Positions 8,540 to 18,204 are shown, counted from the stretch's first letter. The stretch: 64,000 nt of DNA from Ensifer adhaerens (GCF_028993555.1 NZ_CP118613.1:59872-123871); one strand, 5' to 3'. Numbers and translations are program-made. The notes: a model not told the origin generated them from the letters alone.

Positions 8540-9079
8540 ATGGTCGACACGATCTATTCTGCAATGGAGTTTTACGGCCAGGGCGACCCCTATTTCGGCG
8601 GCACTGCCGCCGATTGGGCGCTGTATAAGACCGAGGATGGCGGGCACGCCTTCATCAGCGCCGCCGACGCGCAGCGCCGGAAATTGGTCATGGCCTATTT
8701 TCCGACCGAAGCCGAGGCAGAGAAGGCCGGAGCCGCAGCGAGCACCCGGAAGGGCTCGATTTCTGCCGTTCCGATCAAGCCCCGGCTCGAAGTCCCAACC
8801 GCACAGATTTCGTGGATTGTTGGCAACAAGCATGTCGGCGAGGAGGACGGCGAGCTCGCCGAGGACTTCGCCGACCGGGCGAAAAGGGCGGGCGCCGCCG
8901 ACGCGGATTTGATCGCGCAAATCGTCGCCTACGCGCTTGCCTGCCATCGCGCAAATCAGGCGTTGGTCGCGCATTTCGGCTTTAGAAAAAGTGCAAACGC
9001 TATTATGACTACAACCGGTGATAGGCCGCGCTATTCCCGGCGCGGCCCGGAAAGGCGATCAAGAGGAGCAGTCACTTGA
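8540..9079 (+). CDS. Hypothetical plasmid protein
   Basis: 179 residues, soluble, with an N-terminal mixed alpha/beta part (MVDTIYSAMEFYGQGDPYFG) and a helical C-terminal part containing AEDFADRAKRAGAADADLIA. A GAAGAGGACAG Shine-Dalgarno lies upstream. It is the third gene of the operon, 34 nt after the preceding gene, and overlaps the next start. The family was not recognised. Confidence 0.6.
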   Translation: MVDTIYSAMEFYGQGDPYFGGTAADWALYKTEDGGHAFISAADAQRRKLVMAYFPTEAEAEKAGAAASTRKGSISAVPIKPRLEVPTAQISWIVGNKHVGEEDGELAEDFADRAKRAGAADADLIAQIVAYALACHRANQALVAHFGFRKSANAIMTTTGDRPRYSRRGPERRSRGAVT

Positions 9080-9381
9080 GCCGACACACCGTGCAAATCA
9101 CCGACGGCACTGAAACGGACGAGCAGGGGACGATAGGCTATGATCCGCCCTTGCGGACGTTCTTTCTTCAGGCGTTTCCCGACCCGGAAACCGACGAATG
9201 CGCCCTTTGGCTGGGCGCGTTCATTGAGGAATACCGGACTTTGGAATCCATCATCGAGGCTGCCCGCGCACAAGGTTACGAGGTGCGCGGCATGACGCAG
9301 AAAATGATGCTGGCAATGCTCAAGGAAGCTGGACCGAGGCACCCGCCGAGCATTGGTGAACAACTCGGCATAGTGCGGTAA
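9076..9381 (+). CDS. Small hypothetical plasmid protein (TTG start)
   Basis: 101 residues starting at a TTG that overlaps the stop of the previous gene (TTGA), with AAGAGGAG about 8 nt upstream supporting this unusual start. Acidic N-terminus, one strand-rich region and a basic helical C-terminus. Codon usage fits the neighbours. It is the last gene of the four-gene operon begun at 7052. No family recognised. Confidence 0.6.
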   Translation: MSRHTVQITDGTETDEQGTIGYDPPLRTFFLQAFPDPETDECALWLGAFIEEYRTLESIIEAARAQGYEVRGMTQKMMLAMLKEAGPRHPPSIGEQLGIVR

Positions 9382-10105
9382 GAAGGACGACAGCAGTTTC
9401 GAGGGCGGAAGCAGCAGCGCCGAGCCAGCGGCGCGTTCGGGGAGGATGGGCCACCCCGACCGAGGCGACGGCCTCGCCCTCGAACCGGAGGTGTTGCATG
9501 TGGTTCCTACCACTTAGCATCACCCTAGACGTGAAAAGGACCCGGACCACCTGGCAAGTGCGGATCCGAGTCCAATTCTGGCTCTAGGAAACGGGGGCGG
9601 GCCGCAAGGCTCGTCCCCACTCCGGAAATCAATATAGGCGATTTTCTCCCCAACTTCAAAGCGCTCCGGCCGTCCCAAGCCCGCATCGAGCGGGCCAGGG
9701 GCGGAACGAGGGGCGCCCTTGACACCCCTCCCCTCGTGCTCCCCTCCCCATCCACGGCGGCCGCCCCGCAAGCGGGCCGGCTCACTTCGGCTGGTTGTCG
9801 TTGTCGACCGTTGAAGAGCTGGCGCGCGCCTGACCCGCTGCAGCGAGATCGCGACCGAGATCCGGCCCGGCGGCCAGCTGGCGATTTTCCGATTGACGGC
9901 GAATGCGGCGGCCGGAGCTACGAAGGCCGCGCTTCCCGGCCTCTCCTTATTGGCTATGCGCAATCTAATGCTGCGCACGATACGTCAGGCCCCGCCTTGG
10001 CGTGCAACCCTAAAGGGTTCTCCTCTCCGCTTCGCTCCGTTACGACCGCTGCGCAGTGCACTCGGCCGGGCCTGTCGTATTCGAGCTTCGTGATTACGCA
10101 CAACC
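9382..10105. other. GC-rich non-coding interval left of the transposon
   Basis: No convincing gene was seen in about 720 bases. Before the Tn3 insertion this DNA was contiguous with the sequence now starting at 38225, so it probably contains the original promoter region of the small gene at 38239. Confidence 0.5.
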
Positions 10106-10110
10106 ACTGA
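10106..10110. repeat. Target-site duplication ACTGA, left copy
   Basis: The five bases ACTGA immediately before the left transposon end are repeated immediately after the right end at 38220-38224. Five-base duplications are the hallmark of Tn3-family transposition. Confidence 0.9.
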
Positions 10111-10148
10111 GGGGTCGTTTGCGGGAGGGGGCGACATACTACCTTAAG
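10111..10148 (+). repeat. Left terminal inverted repeat (38 bp) of the Tn3-family transposon
   Basis: Starts GGGGTCGTTTGCGGGAGGGG and ends in TTAAG, as Tn3-family ends do. It matches the inverse of 38182-38219 at 35 of 38 positions (differences at positions 5, 13 and 25). The last codons of tnpA lie inside it. Confidence 0.93.
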
Positions 10149-13042
10149 GGCGGCCATCGATATTCTCCGGTGAGCGTAATATGCTCCCATCCGAGTGGTG
10201 AGACATGAGGAAGCAGCTCGAGGTCGATTGGTTCGCCGCTCGCGATTTGCTCCGCGACGATTTCGCCGAGCTTCCATGCGTTCCAATAAATGATGATTGC
10301 GGTGAGGAGGTTGAGACCAGCAATTCGATGTTGCTGTCCCTCGGACGACCGGTCTCGGATTTCGCCGCGCCTATTGAAGTTGACCGCGCGCTTGAGGGCA
10401 TGGTGGGCCTCGCCCTTGTTCAATCCGATTTGAGTTCGACGCTGCAAATCAATGTCGTTGAGCCAGTCGAGCATGAAGATCGAACGCTCCAGACGCCCGA
10501 CCTCTCTGAGCGCCAGTGCCAGGCTGTTCTGACGTGGATAGGCGGCGAGTTTTCGAAGAATCTGACTCGGCACGACAGTCCCGGCGGCCATGCTGGCGGC
10601 GAGCCGCAGGATATCAGGCCAATTTTCACAGATCAGCCGAATGTTGATGCGGCCACCGATCAACGGCTGAAGCACAGGAGGCACCTGGTCAAGAGCGGGA
10701 ACGTAAATCCGCTTGTCCGGCAGATCGCGGATTCTCGGTGCGAACCGGAAGCCGAGAACGGAGCAGATGGCAAAAACATGATCCGTGAAACCGCCGGTAT
10801 CGGCATAATGCTCGCGGATTTGCCTTCCGGTGTCGTTCTGCAGCAGGCCATCGAGAATGTAAGGTGCCTCGTGCGCGGTCGCGGGAATGATCTGAGTCGA
10901 GTAGGGAGCGTATTGATCAGAGACGTGGCTGTACGCCGAAAGACCCGGCTCATTGCCATACCGGGCATTGACGACATTCAATGCTTCACCGGTCGAACCT
11001 GCCGGAAAGTGCTGGCCATCCGAGGACGAAGTCGTTCCGTCGCCCCAGAAGCGGGCCATCGGTAATTTCGACTGCGCCTCGACGATCATCGCAAGAGCGC
11101 GTGCCGTCGTCTCCTCTCTGACGTGCCATTTGCCGATCCGCAGCAACTCCCAGAAAGTGCGGGTGTCACAGGCGTCGGCCATCTTCCTGAGACCGAGATT
11201 GACGCCATCGGCGAGCAGAACCGTCATGACGCCGATCCGATCGCCGCAGGCAATCCCGGTGCGGAGATCAGTAAAGGCATCCGTGAAGCGCAGCTTTTCG
11301 TCGACCTCAATGAGGATGTCCGTGATCCGAACGGACGGCATACTTTCATAAAGTTTCAGGACGAGCGCGGCAGCCTCCTCCGGCGCCGCCCTTTCGAGCC
11401 GGCCGATCTGAAGCTTGCCATCTGCGACGGCCCCACCTGCAAGAACGCCAGCATCATTGGCACATGAGATCTGCGCCATGCCGCGTTCGAGAATGTGGCT
11501 TCGATGGCGAAGCCAGTCGTCCGCCTCCAGCGGAACGGCCAGCCGTGCAGTTTCGGATACCGTTTCAATCGGCACCAGCGCCGTACTGATCTCGCGATAC
11601 CGCCTACTGTCGGTCAGCCAGATGTCACCCGAACGCAGGGCATTGCGAAGTTCGAACAACAGCCCGATTTCCCACGCTTGCCGATCTGGTTTCCTATCCT
11701 TCAGAATCCTTTTGCGCCATCTTGATCGGGCAAAGTCGAGCGGTGCATTTAAGGGCAAAGTGCGATCGCCCCGACGATTGAGGCGGCGCAGCAATTCCAG
11801 TGGTTCAAGCAGCGAATCTGCGCCGCGTCCGCCGCGGAATGCCAGGACTTCCAGAAACCGAGGCGCATACCTCCGGAAACGGGCATATCCGTCGGTCACA
11901 AATTCCAACGGGTCCGCCGAGACCTTGCCGGTGAGCGCGGCCGCCTGCGCAACAGTCTGGCGGAGCAGCTCCCAGCCACCGCCTTCCGCAATGGCCAATC
12001 CTAAGTCATCCTTCTCTTCATGCGCGGTGATCAGTGCCTCGCCGAAGCGGGAAAGCATTTTCAGCGTATCGCCGATCGACGCGCGTTCGGCTTGCAACAG
12101 CTCATCCCGTTTGCGTTCACAGGCACGGTAGAGTTTTCCGACAATGCGGTCATGCGTCTCGACGGCGACATCCGCCAACATGGCCGACCATTCCACGGCG
12201 CATGCCGCCAAGATCGCCAATCGTCGATTTTCCGGCAAATCCCGCATTCCATCGGCGGAGTAGCGTTCGCCCTGGCGGCGCAGACCGGCCACGCGGTGAC
12301 GTGGGATGTCGTCGAGAATGCCAACATCGATGGCGACCTTGCGCAGAAACACCAGCCGGTCTAGGAGGCCGTTCATATCGTTTGAGTTGGAGCCGGCTTC
12401 GAATTGACGCAGCCACACAAAGCGGGTGATCCGGCCATCGGCAGTTTCGGAAAGCAGGGCCAGAAGCCGAGTGCGGCTCTGCACATCCAAACGCCCGGTG
12501 ATGCGGGACGCGACCGCCCGTTCGGCGGCGACCAGGGCGTCGGCGCAGCACCGTTCGACGGTTGAGATCGCCGGGACAATGACGTTGCGACGGCGCAGCT
12601 CCGCCAGAAACTCGGCCGCCAGCTGATCATTCGTTCTTGATCTTTCAGCGGCCTCATCAAGCCATGTGAGCATGTCCGCGCGCATTTGACCTTCGAACGG
12701 TCGATAGCCATAGAGCTGCTGCAATGCCGCCGAATGCTGGTAGCGGGTTTCCGATCGTGCGCCGTACTCGGCGAGCTCTTCAGCCGCGACACCGATCTGT
12801 GCGCCGATGAAGGCCAACATCGAGGGCGGGATCATCTCGCCGGGCTGCAAGAGACGGCCGGGATATCGGAAGGCGCAAAGCTGGAGAGCGAACCCCAATC
12901 GGTTTCGCGGACGGCGACGCTGTCTGATGTGCCGCAAGTCTTCGTCACTCAATATGCAATGGCGAAGCAATGATGGCTCGTCGGTCGGCAGATCGAATAG
13001 CCTCTCGCGCTGGCGTTCGGTCAGGATTGTGCGCCGTGGCAT
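10139..13042 (-). CDS. tnpA: Tn3-family transposase TnpA
   Basis: 967 residues, the usual length for Tn3-family DDE transposases. The N-terminus (MPRRTILTERQRERLFDLPT) is the typical 'LT..qR..L..lP' DNA-binding start and is followed by the classical DUF4158-like region. The C-terminal half carries the family's WGDGTTSSSDGQHF catalytic block and the YADTGGFTDHVFAICSVLGF segment with the second Asp. The enzyme binds the 38-bp ends and performs replicative transposition through cointegrates. It is transcribed toward the left end, and its last residues are encoded inside the inverted repeat. It is divergent from tnpR, with the probable res site between. The frame is intact, so the transposase may be active. 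Confidence 0.95.
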   Translation of the reverse strand: MPRRTILTERQRERLFDLPTDEPSLLRHCILSDEDLRHIRQRRRPRNRLGFALQLCAFRYPGRLLQPGEMIPPSMLAFIGAQIGVAAEELAEYGARSETRYQHSAALQQLYGYRPFEGQMRADMLTWLDEAAERSRTNDQLAAEFLAELRRRNVIVPAISTVERCCADALVAAERAVASRITGRLDVQSRTRLLALLSETADGRITRFVWLRQFEAGSNSNDMNGLLDRLVFLRKVAIDVGILDDIPRHRVAGLRRQGERYSADGMRDLPENRRLAILAACAVEWSAMLADVAVETHDRIVGKLYRACERKRDELLQAERASIGDTLKMLSRFGEALITAHEEKDDLGLAIAEGGGWELLRQTVAQAAALTGKVSADPLEFVTDGYARFRRYAPRFLEVLAFRGGRGADSLLEPLELLRRLNRRGDRTLPLNAPLDFARSRWRKRILKDRKPDRQAWEIGLLFELRNALRSGDIWLTDSRRYREISTALVPIETVSETARLAVPLEADDWLRHRSHILERGMAQISCANDAGVLAGGAVADGKLQIGRLERAAPEEAAALVLKLYESMPSVRITDILIEVDEKLRFTDAFTDLRTGIACGDRIGVMTVLLADGVNLGLRKMADACDTRTFWELLRIGKWHVREETTARALAMIVEAQSKLPMARFWGDGTTSSSDGQHFPAGSTGEALNVVNARYGNEPGLSAYSHVSDQYAPYSTQIIPATAHEAPYILDGLLQNDTGRQIREHYADTGGFTDHVFAICSVLGFRFAPRIRDLPDKRIYVPALDQVPPVLQPLIGGRINIRLICENWPDILRLAASMAAGTVVPSQILRKLAAYPRQNSLALALREVGRLERSIFMLDWLNDIDLQRRTQIGLNKGEAHHALKRAVNFNRRGEIRDRSSEGQQHRIAGLNLLTAIIIYWNAWKLGEIVAEQIASGEPIDLELLPHVSPLGWEHITLTGEYRWPPLR

Positions 13043-13125
13043 GCAGATGTTGTCCCTATTGAAGTACAGTCAGAAAGGGACGACTATCGTCCCATGCAAA
13101 TCAAGGCCTTGCCGGCCGAAAATCC
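13043..13125. other. res: Probable res site and divergent tnpA/tnpR promoter region
   Basis: The 83-bp gap between divergent tnpA and tnpR contains the palindrome GGGACGACTATCGTCCC (13077-13093) and another GTCCCT half-site. In Tn3-type elements the resolution site and both promoters lie between these genes. The interval is shorter than a full three-subsite res, so part may extend into the coding regions. Confidence 0.5.
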
Positions 13126-13746
13126 ATGAGGGTTCAATTGGGACAGCGCGCTACAATCTATTGCCGCGTCTCGACGGTCGATCAGTCCTGTGAGAGGCAG
13201 GAGCGAGACCTGACAGCTTTTGCTGAGCGCGCTGGCTATGCAATAGCCGGTATATACAAAGAGACGGGTTCCGGCGCGAAGCTCGATCGTGTCGAACGTC
13301 GCAAGATCATGGCCCTCGCCCAAGCGCGGCAGATCGATGCCATCCTCGTCACGGAACTTTCCCGCTGGGGACGTTCGACGATTGATCTCCTCAACACGCT
13401 GCGCGAGCTGGAAAGCTGGAAAGTCTCGGTCATCGCTATGAACGGCATGACCTTCGACCTGTCGACGCCACACGGCCGGATGTTCGCGACGTTTCTTTCC
13501 GGCATTGCTGAGTTCGAGCGCGATCTCATCAGTGAGCGTGTGAAATCCGGCCTTGCCGCTGCCAAAGCGCGCGGCAGGAAGCTCGGGAGGCAATCCGGTC
13601 AGCGACCAAAGTCGGACAAGCTCGCACCGAAGGTACTGGCCCTCATCGCGGAGGGCCGAAGCTATCGCTGGATCGCCCGCGATCTTACGATTAGCAAGAA
13701 TACGATTGCTGATATCGTCAAACGCGATCGAGCGAGCGGCGAATGA
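13126..13746 (+). CDS. tnpR: Serine resolvase TnpR
   Basis: 206 residues. The N-terminal catalytic domain shows the serine-recombinase motif YCRVSTVDQSCERQ (nucleophile Ser in CRVST), LVTELSRWGRST, and the ATFLSGIAEFERDLISERV region ahead of the E-helix. A C-terminal HTH (SYRWIARDLTISKNTIADIV) binds res. It resolves transposition cointegrates. It is divergent from tnpA, as in Tn3 itself. The frame is intact with no missing key residue. Confidence 0.93.
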   Translation: MRVQLGQRATIYCRVSTVDQSCERQERDLTAFAERAGYAIAGIYKETGSGAKLDRVERRKIMALAQARQIDAILVTELSRWGRSTIDLLNTLRELESWKVSVIAMNGMTFDLSTPHGRMFATFLSGIAEFERDLISERVKSGLAAAKARGRKLGRQSGQRPKSDKLAPKVLALIAEGRSYRWIARDLTISKNTIADIVKRDRASGE

Positions 13747-14034
13747 CGTACCCGCGCGGATTTCTGCCAGTCCGCGGTCAGATGCTCGGGGGCTGTAGAG
13801 GAGCGAAGGTCGCGTTCTCAAGCCTGTGTGCACGGCACGAGAAGTTTTTCGACTGGAACACTGGCAGTGCGGGAGGCTGGACTAGGGCCAGTCGAGTCTG
13901 ACGCAAGGACGGTGCTTCAAAGCTTCCCTGTCCAACGCATTCAGCTTCGTCGACGTTCAGCTGAGTTTATTAACACTTCTGAACCTCTCCAAACTTTTTT
14001 ACCTTTGTCGCAGCACTGTCTCGTTGCCGCTAGG
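13747..14034. other. Junction between transposition module and cargo
   Basis: About 290 bases between the resolvase stop and the 3' end of gnd. No gene is supported. This is where recombination acquired the cargo; no second inverted repeat was seen. Confidence 0.4.
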
Positions 14035-15450
14035 CTATTCCCACGGCCCATGGTGGCTTTCGACCCCGTCGATGCGATCGAAGCCGTGGGCGCCGAAGAA
14101 GTCGCGCTGCGCCTGAATGACATTGGCCGTGCCGCGGCCGCGGCGGTAGCTGTCGAAATAACCGAGCGCCGAAGCGAGCGCCGGAACCGGCAGGCCGCCG
14201 AGCACGGCGGCCGAGACGACGCGGCGCAATGCTCCGTCGGTATCCTTGACCATGGCGGCAAAGGCAGGCGTCACGATCAGGTTGGCGGCATCCGGCGCCT
14301 TGGTAAAGGCGGTGGTGATTTCGTCCAGGAACTGCGAGCGGATGATGCAGCCGGCGCGCCAGATCTTGGCGATAGTCGGCATCGGCAGGTTCCAGTTGAA
14401 CTCCTTGGAAGCCGCCGACGTCACGGCAAAGCCTTGCGCATAGGCGCCGATCTTGGCGGCAAGCAGCGCGCTTTCGAGATCCTTGATGAAGGCAGCCTTG
14501 TCGGCAACCTTGAATTCGCCGACGGCGGGAAGTCCGAGGATCTTCTCGGCCGCCTCGCGCTCGTCCTTCATCGAGGAGATGCTGCGGGCGGCAACCGCCG
14601 CCTCGATGCCGGTTGCCGGCACGCCCATGTTCTGCGCCTCGATCACCGACCACTTGCCGGTGCCCTTCTGGCCAGCCTTGTCGAGGATCATGTCGACGAT
14701 CGGCTTGCCGGTCAGGGGATCGGCGGCCTTCAGCACCTTCTCGGTGATCTCGATCAGGTAGGAGTTGAGGCGGCCCTTGTTCCAGGTGCCGAAGACTTCG
14801 CCGATCTCGCTCGCCGACATCTTCAGGCCGTCGCGCAGGATGCCGTAGATTTCGGCGATCATCTGCATGTCGGCATATTCGATGCCGTTGTGGATGGTCT
14901 TGACGAAGTGGCCAGCACCGTTTTCGCCGAGCCAGGCGACGCAAGGCACGTTGTCATACTTGGCAGCGATCGAGGTCAGCACGGTCTCGACGCGCTTCCA
15001 GGACTCTTCCTTGCCGCCAACCATGATCGACGGACCGTGGCGCGCGCCCTCTTCGCCACCGGAAACGCCCATGCCGATGAAGGTAAGGCCACTGTCCTTC
15101 AGCGCCTCGAAGCGGCGCATCGTGTCGCGGAAGTTGGCGTTGCCGGCATCGATCATGATGTCGCCCTTGGCCAAATACGGATTGAGGATTTCCATCTGCT
15201 GGTCGACCGGTTCACCGGCCTTGATCATGATGATGATCGGGCGCGGCGGGCGGATGGCGGCGACAAATTCCTGGATCGTGTCGCAGGGCACGATCTGGCC
15301 CTTGAGTTCGCCGGCTTCCGCGTAGAATTTGTGCGTCGCCTCGACGGTACGGTTGAACACCGCGATCTTGTTGCCCTTTTCAGCGATGTTGAGCGCCAGG
15401 TTCGAGCCCATGACGCCGAGACCGATTAGGCCGATTTCCGCCTGTGACAT
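14035..15450 (-). CDS. gnd: 6-phosphogluconate dehydrogenase, decarboxylating
   Basis: 471 residues, full length for this enzyme, which oxidises 6-phosphogluconate to ribulose 5-phosphate with NAD(P)+. It has an N-terminal Rossmann motif (IGLIGLGVMGSNLALNIAEK), the signature GMGVSGGEEGARHGPSIM, the catalytic Lys/Asn segment GHFVKTIHNGIEYADMQ, and the C-terminal YRRGRGTANVIQAQRDFFGA. The FNRT sequence after the Rossmann fold suggests NADP preference. It is the last step of the idonate/gluconate route carried by this transposon. It is divergent from the CUT2 ABC operon; the palindrome at 15504-15519 lies in its promoter. Confidence 0.95.
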   Translation of the reverse strand: MSQAEIGLIGLGVMGSNLALNIAEKGNKIAVFNRTVEATHKFYAEAGELKGQIVPCDTIQEFVAAIRPPRPIIIMIKAGEPVDQQMEILNPYLAKGDIMIDAGNANFRDTMRRFEALKDSGLTFIGMGVSGGEEGARHGPSIMVGGKEESWKRVETVLTSIAAKYDNVPCVAWLGENGAGHFVKTIHNGIEYADMQMIAEIYGILRDGLKMSASEIGEVFGTWNKGRLNSYLIEITEKVLKAADPLTGKPIVDMILDKAGQKGTGKWSVIEAQNMGVPATGIEAAVAARSISSMKDEREAAEKILGLPAVGEFKVADKAAFIKDLESALLAAKIGAYAQGFAVTSAASKEFNWNLPMPTIAKIWRAGCIIRSQFLDEITTAFTKAPDAANLIVTPAFAAMVKDTDGALRRVVSAAVLGGLPVPALASALGYFDSYRRGRGTANVIQAQRDFFGAHGFDRIDGVESHHGPWE

Positions 15451-15503
15451 TTGAAAGCCTCACTGCAATCGTGATGAAGCCCGCTACGCAGGGCTTGAGT
15501 GAA

Positions 15504-15519
15504 ATGGTATCGATACCAT
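15504..15519. promoter_or_regulatory. LacI-type operator upstream of gnd
   Basis: Perfect 16-bp palindrome ATGGTATCGATACCAT, 54 bp upstream of the gnd start. It is a variant of the TGTTATCGATAACA sites found elsewhere in the transposon (centre TATCGATA conserved). Confidence 0.75.
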
Positions 15520-15570
15520 AGGAAATATTCTGTTGCTGGCAAGGGCGAAAAATAAAACCACAAACGTGCG

Positions 15571-15598
15571 TTGACAGAGTTGTTATCGATAACATAAG
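15571..15598 (+). promoter_or_regulatory. Promoter with embedded LacI-type operator for the CUT2 ABC operon
   Basis: A consensus -35 TTGACA (15571-15576) and a -10 like CATAAG (15593-15598) are separated by 16 bp. The spacer contains most of the perfect palindrome TGTTATCGATAACA (15581-15594). Bound repressor would directly block RNA polymerase. The arrangement repeats at 33443-33471. Confidence 0.75.
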
Positions 15599-15628
15599 CT
15601 CCTCTTCAATCGGCTTTGGGAGGAGCGC

Positions 15629-17125
15629 ATGGATGGTGAAAAGCTTTTGGAGTTCCGCACCATCACCAAGGAGTTCGGCGGCACCCGGGCCCTGTCGCAG
15701 GTGTCGCTCGACCTCGAGGCCGGTGAAATCCTGGCACTTCTCGGCGAGAACGGCGCCGGCAAGTCGACGCTGATCAAGACGCTTGCCGGCATCTACCGGC
15801 CCGACGGCGGCGAGATAAGGTTCCGCGGCGAGCCCTATGTCAACCAGCCGCCGAAACCGAACAAGCGGCAGCCGGTCGCCTTCATCCACCAGGATCTCGG
15901 CCTCATCGAATGGATGACGGTCGCCGAGAATGTCGGCTTGGCGCAGGGGTTCTCGATGCGGACCCGGCTGATCGACTGGCGGCGCACCGAGGAGCGGGCG
16001 CGCGAGGCCTTGCGTCTCGTCGGCTGCGAATTCGATCCCTCGACCCGCGTTCAGGCGCTGACGCGAACGGAAAAATCGCTGGTGGCGATCGCACGGGCCC
16101 TGGCCGTCGAGGCGGATGTGCTGGTGCTCGACGAGCCCACGGCCAGCCTTCCGGCGGACGAGGTGGAGCGACTCTTCAACGCCATCCGGCCGCTGAAAGA
16201 GCGCGGCGTCGCGATGATCTACGTCTCGCATCGTCTCGACGAGATCTTCCGCATCGCCGACCGCGTTGCGGTGCTGCGCGACGGCCGCCTCGTCGGCCAG
16301 AAGCCGGTCGCCGAGACGAACCCGGACGAACTCATCGAAATGATCGTCGGGCGCAAGGCCGATCAGCTCTTCGTCAAGGCGGCGAGTACGCCGGGCGAAG
16401 CGGTCGTCAGCGTCAGGCAGCTCGCCTGCCAGGGCGTAGGGCCGGTCTCCTTCGACGTGCTCAAGGGCGAACTCATCGGGCTCGTCGGCCTGCGCGGCGC
16501 CGGTCAGGAATTGGTCGGCCGGGCTCTGTTCGGCTGCCAGCCGTTTTCGGGAACGATCACGATCGGCGGCGAGCCCCCCGACCTCTCAGGTCCGGTGGCG
16601 GCGATGCGCTCCGGCGTCGGCCTGATCGCCCGCGACCGAACGGAAGAATCGGTCGCCATGTCGCTGTCGCTGCGCGAGAACACCTTCCTCAATCCACAGG
16701 CCTCGGGCCGCGGTCTGTTTTCGGTCCTCGCCCCCTCGAAGGAGGCCGTACTCGCGGAGGCGATCGGCGACAGCGTGGGCTTAAGGCCGAACGACCAGAG
16801 CCTGCCGATCGAAGCGCTGTCCGGCGGCAACCAGCAGAAGGTCGTGGTCGGCCGCTGGCTGGCGACCGGCCGCAAGCTGCTTGTTGCCGAGGATCCGACC
16901 GCGGGCGTCGACGTCGGCGCCAAGGCCGACATCTACCGGCTGATCGCCCGGGCGCTCGAGGCGGGTCTCGCGGTCGTCGTGGTCTCGACCGATTTCGAGG
17001 AAATCGCCCACATCTGCCATCGCGCCCTGGTCTTTTCGCGCGGACGCATCGTCCGCGAGCTGAAGGGCGAAGAACTGACGACCTCGGCGGTGATCGCCGC
17101 CGCCTCGGCCTCCGAAGCCGCCTGA
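15629..17125 (+). CDS. Sugar ABC transporter ATP-binding protein, CUT2 (RbsA type)
   Basis: 498 residues with two fused nucleotide-binding domains, as in ribose-type (CUT2) importers. The first has Walker A GENGAGKST at residues 39-47 and Walker B VLVLDEPTASLP, with a degenerate signature (ALTRTEKS). The second has a degenerate Walker A (GLRGAGQELVGRALFG), an intact signature LSGGNQQKVVVGRWL and Walker B-like LLVAEDPTAGVDVG. This asymmetry is normal for the family. It energises uptake with the permease at 17143 and binding protein at 18252. GGGAGGAGC precedes the ATG. The substrate is not evident from the sequence; context favours a sugar or sugar acid. Confidence 0.93.
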   Translation: MDGEKLLEFRTITKEFGGTRALSQVSLDLEAGEILALLGENGAGKSTLIKTLAGIYRPDGGEIRFRGEPYVNQPPKPNKRQPVAFIHQDLGLIEWMTVAENVGLAQGFSMRTRLIDWRRTEERAREALRLVGCEFDPSTRVQALTRTEKSLVAIARALAVEADVLVLDEPTASLPADEVERLFNAIRPLKERGVAMIYVSHRLDEIFRIADRVAVLRDGRLVGQKPVAETNPDELIEMIVGRKADQLFVKAASTPGEAVVSVRQLACQGVGPVSFDVLKGELIGLVGLRGAGQELVGRALFGCQPFSGTITIGGEPPDLSGPVAAMRSGVGLIARDRTEESVAMSLSLRENTFLNPQASGRGLFSVLAPSKEAVLAEAIGDSVGLRPNDQSLPIEALSGGNQQKVVVGRWLATGRKLLVAEDPTAGVDVGAKADIYRLIARALEAGLAVVVVSTDFEEIAHICHRALVFSRGRIVRELKGEELTTSAVIAAASASEAA

Positions 17126-17142
17126 GTTTCCGGGAGAAGAAC

Positions 17143-18204
17143 ATGCAGTCGATCGAATCCACCGCGCTTGAACCGACCCGCGGCGAGCTTTCCGGCCTCA
17201 GCCTGGCGCAGAAGCTCATCCGCTTCCTGCCGGTCTACGGTCTCGTCATCCTGACGCTGCTGCTGATCGTGTTGTTCTCGCTGCTCCTGCCGCAGACCTT
17301 CCCGACGGTCCTCAACGTCCGCTCGATCATCTCCGACAAGGCGATCATCGCCATCCTGTCGCTGGCGGCGATGATCCCGATGGCCTCCGGACGCATCGAC
17401 CTGACGGTCGGCTACGGCATCGTGCTATGGCACATCCTGGCGATCAGCCTGCAGACGATGTTCGGCGTGCCCTGGCCGGTCGCCGTGCTGGTCGTCCTGC
17501 TCTTGGGCGCGCTCACCGGTTTCCTGAACGGCCTGCTCGTCGAGGTGGCGCGGATCGACTCCTTCATCGCCACGCTCGGCACCGGAACCATCCTCTATGC
17601 ACTGGCGCTCTGGCACACCGGGGGCCGGCAGGTGGTCGGCGTGCTGCCGGAAGGCTTCTATTCGTTGAACGGCACGATGCTGCTCGGCCTGCCGATCACC
17701 GGCTTCTACGTCCTCGTGCTGGCGCTGGTGCTGTGGCTGGTCCTCGAATATCTGCCGATCGGCCGCTATGTCTACGCCATCGGCGCCAATCCCAAGGCGG
17801 CGGCCCTGAATGGTATCCCGGTCCGCCGCTTCGTCATCGGCGCCTTCGTCTCGTCCGGCACGCTCGCCGCGCTTGCCGGCGTGCTGCTCGCCTCGAAGCT
17901 CCGGATCGGCCAGGCGAGCGTCGGTCTCGAATACCTGCTGCCCGCCCTCGTCGGCGCCTTCCTCGGCTCGACCACCATCAAGCCCGGCCGCGTCAATGTC
18001 TGGGGCACGATGATCGGCGTCATCATCCTGGCGGTCGGCATCTCCGGCATCCAGCAAATCGGCGGCTCGTTCTTCGTCGAACCACTGTTCAACGGCGTCA
18101 CGCTGCTCGTTGCGATCGGCATCGCCGGCTACGCGCAGCGCAGGAGGGGGACTGTGGCGCGCAAGCCGCCGGCAGCGTCCCCGGAGCCAGCCGGAACGAA
18201 GTGA
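17143..18204 (+). CDS. Sugar ABC transporter permease, CUT2 (RbsC type)
   Basis: 353 residues starting at the ATG at 17143, with GGGAGAAG upstream. It is a hydrophobic integral membrane protein with 8-10 predicted helices. It carries the hallmark segments of the RbsC family: MASGRIDLTVGYGIVL (after TM2), GIPVRRFVIGAFVSSG (EAA-like loop) and GSTTIKPGRVNVWGTMIG. Most related permeases read 'SGGIDLSVG'; here it is SGRIDLTVG. It forms the homodimeric inner-membrane channel with the 498-residue ATPase. Second gene of the operon, 17 bp after the ATPase gene. Confidence 0.92.
   Translation: MQSIESTALEPTRGELSGLSLAQKLIRFLPVYGLVILTLLLIVLFSLLLPQTFPTVLNVRSIISDKAIIAILSLAAMIPMASGRIDLTVGYGIVLWHILAISLQTMFGVPWPVAVLVVLLLGALTGFLNGLLVEVARIDSFIATLGTGTILYALALWHTGGRQVVGVLPEGFYSLNGTMLLGLPITGFYVLVLALVLWLVLEYLPIGRYVYAIGANPKAAALNGIPVRRFVIGAFVSSGTLAALAGVLLASKLRIGQASVGLEYLLPALVGAFLGSTTIKPGRVNVWGTMIGVIILAVGISGIQQIGGSFFVEPLFNGVTLLVAIGIAGYAQRRRGTVARKPPAASPEPAGTK

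Noticed and set aside
9520..9978. Open frames on both strands left of the transposon
   Set aside because: Mutually overlapping, Arg/Pro/Gly-rich, without ribosome-binding sites or recognisable domains.
13828..15429. 533-codon plus-strand open frame
   Set aside because: Exactly antisense to gnd, which has full family motifs; the frame arises from high GC3 in gnd.
15910..17142. 5' extension of the CUT2 permease frame
   Set aside because: Overlaps the ATPase gene and reads as Arg/Pro-rich noise; a good ribosome-binding site precedes the ATG at 17143.
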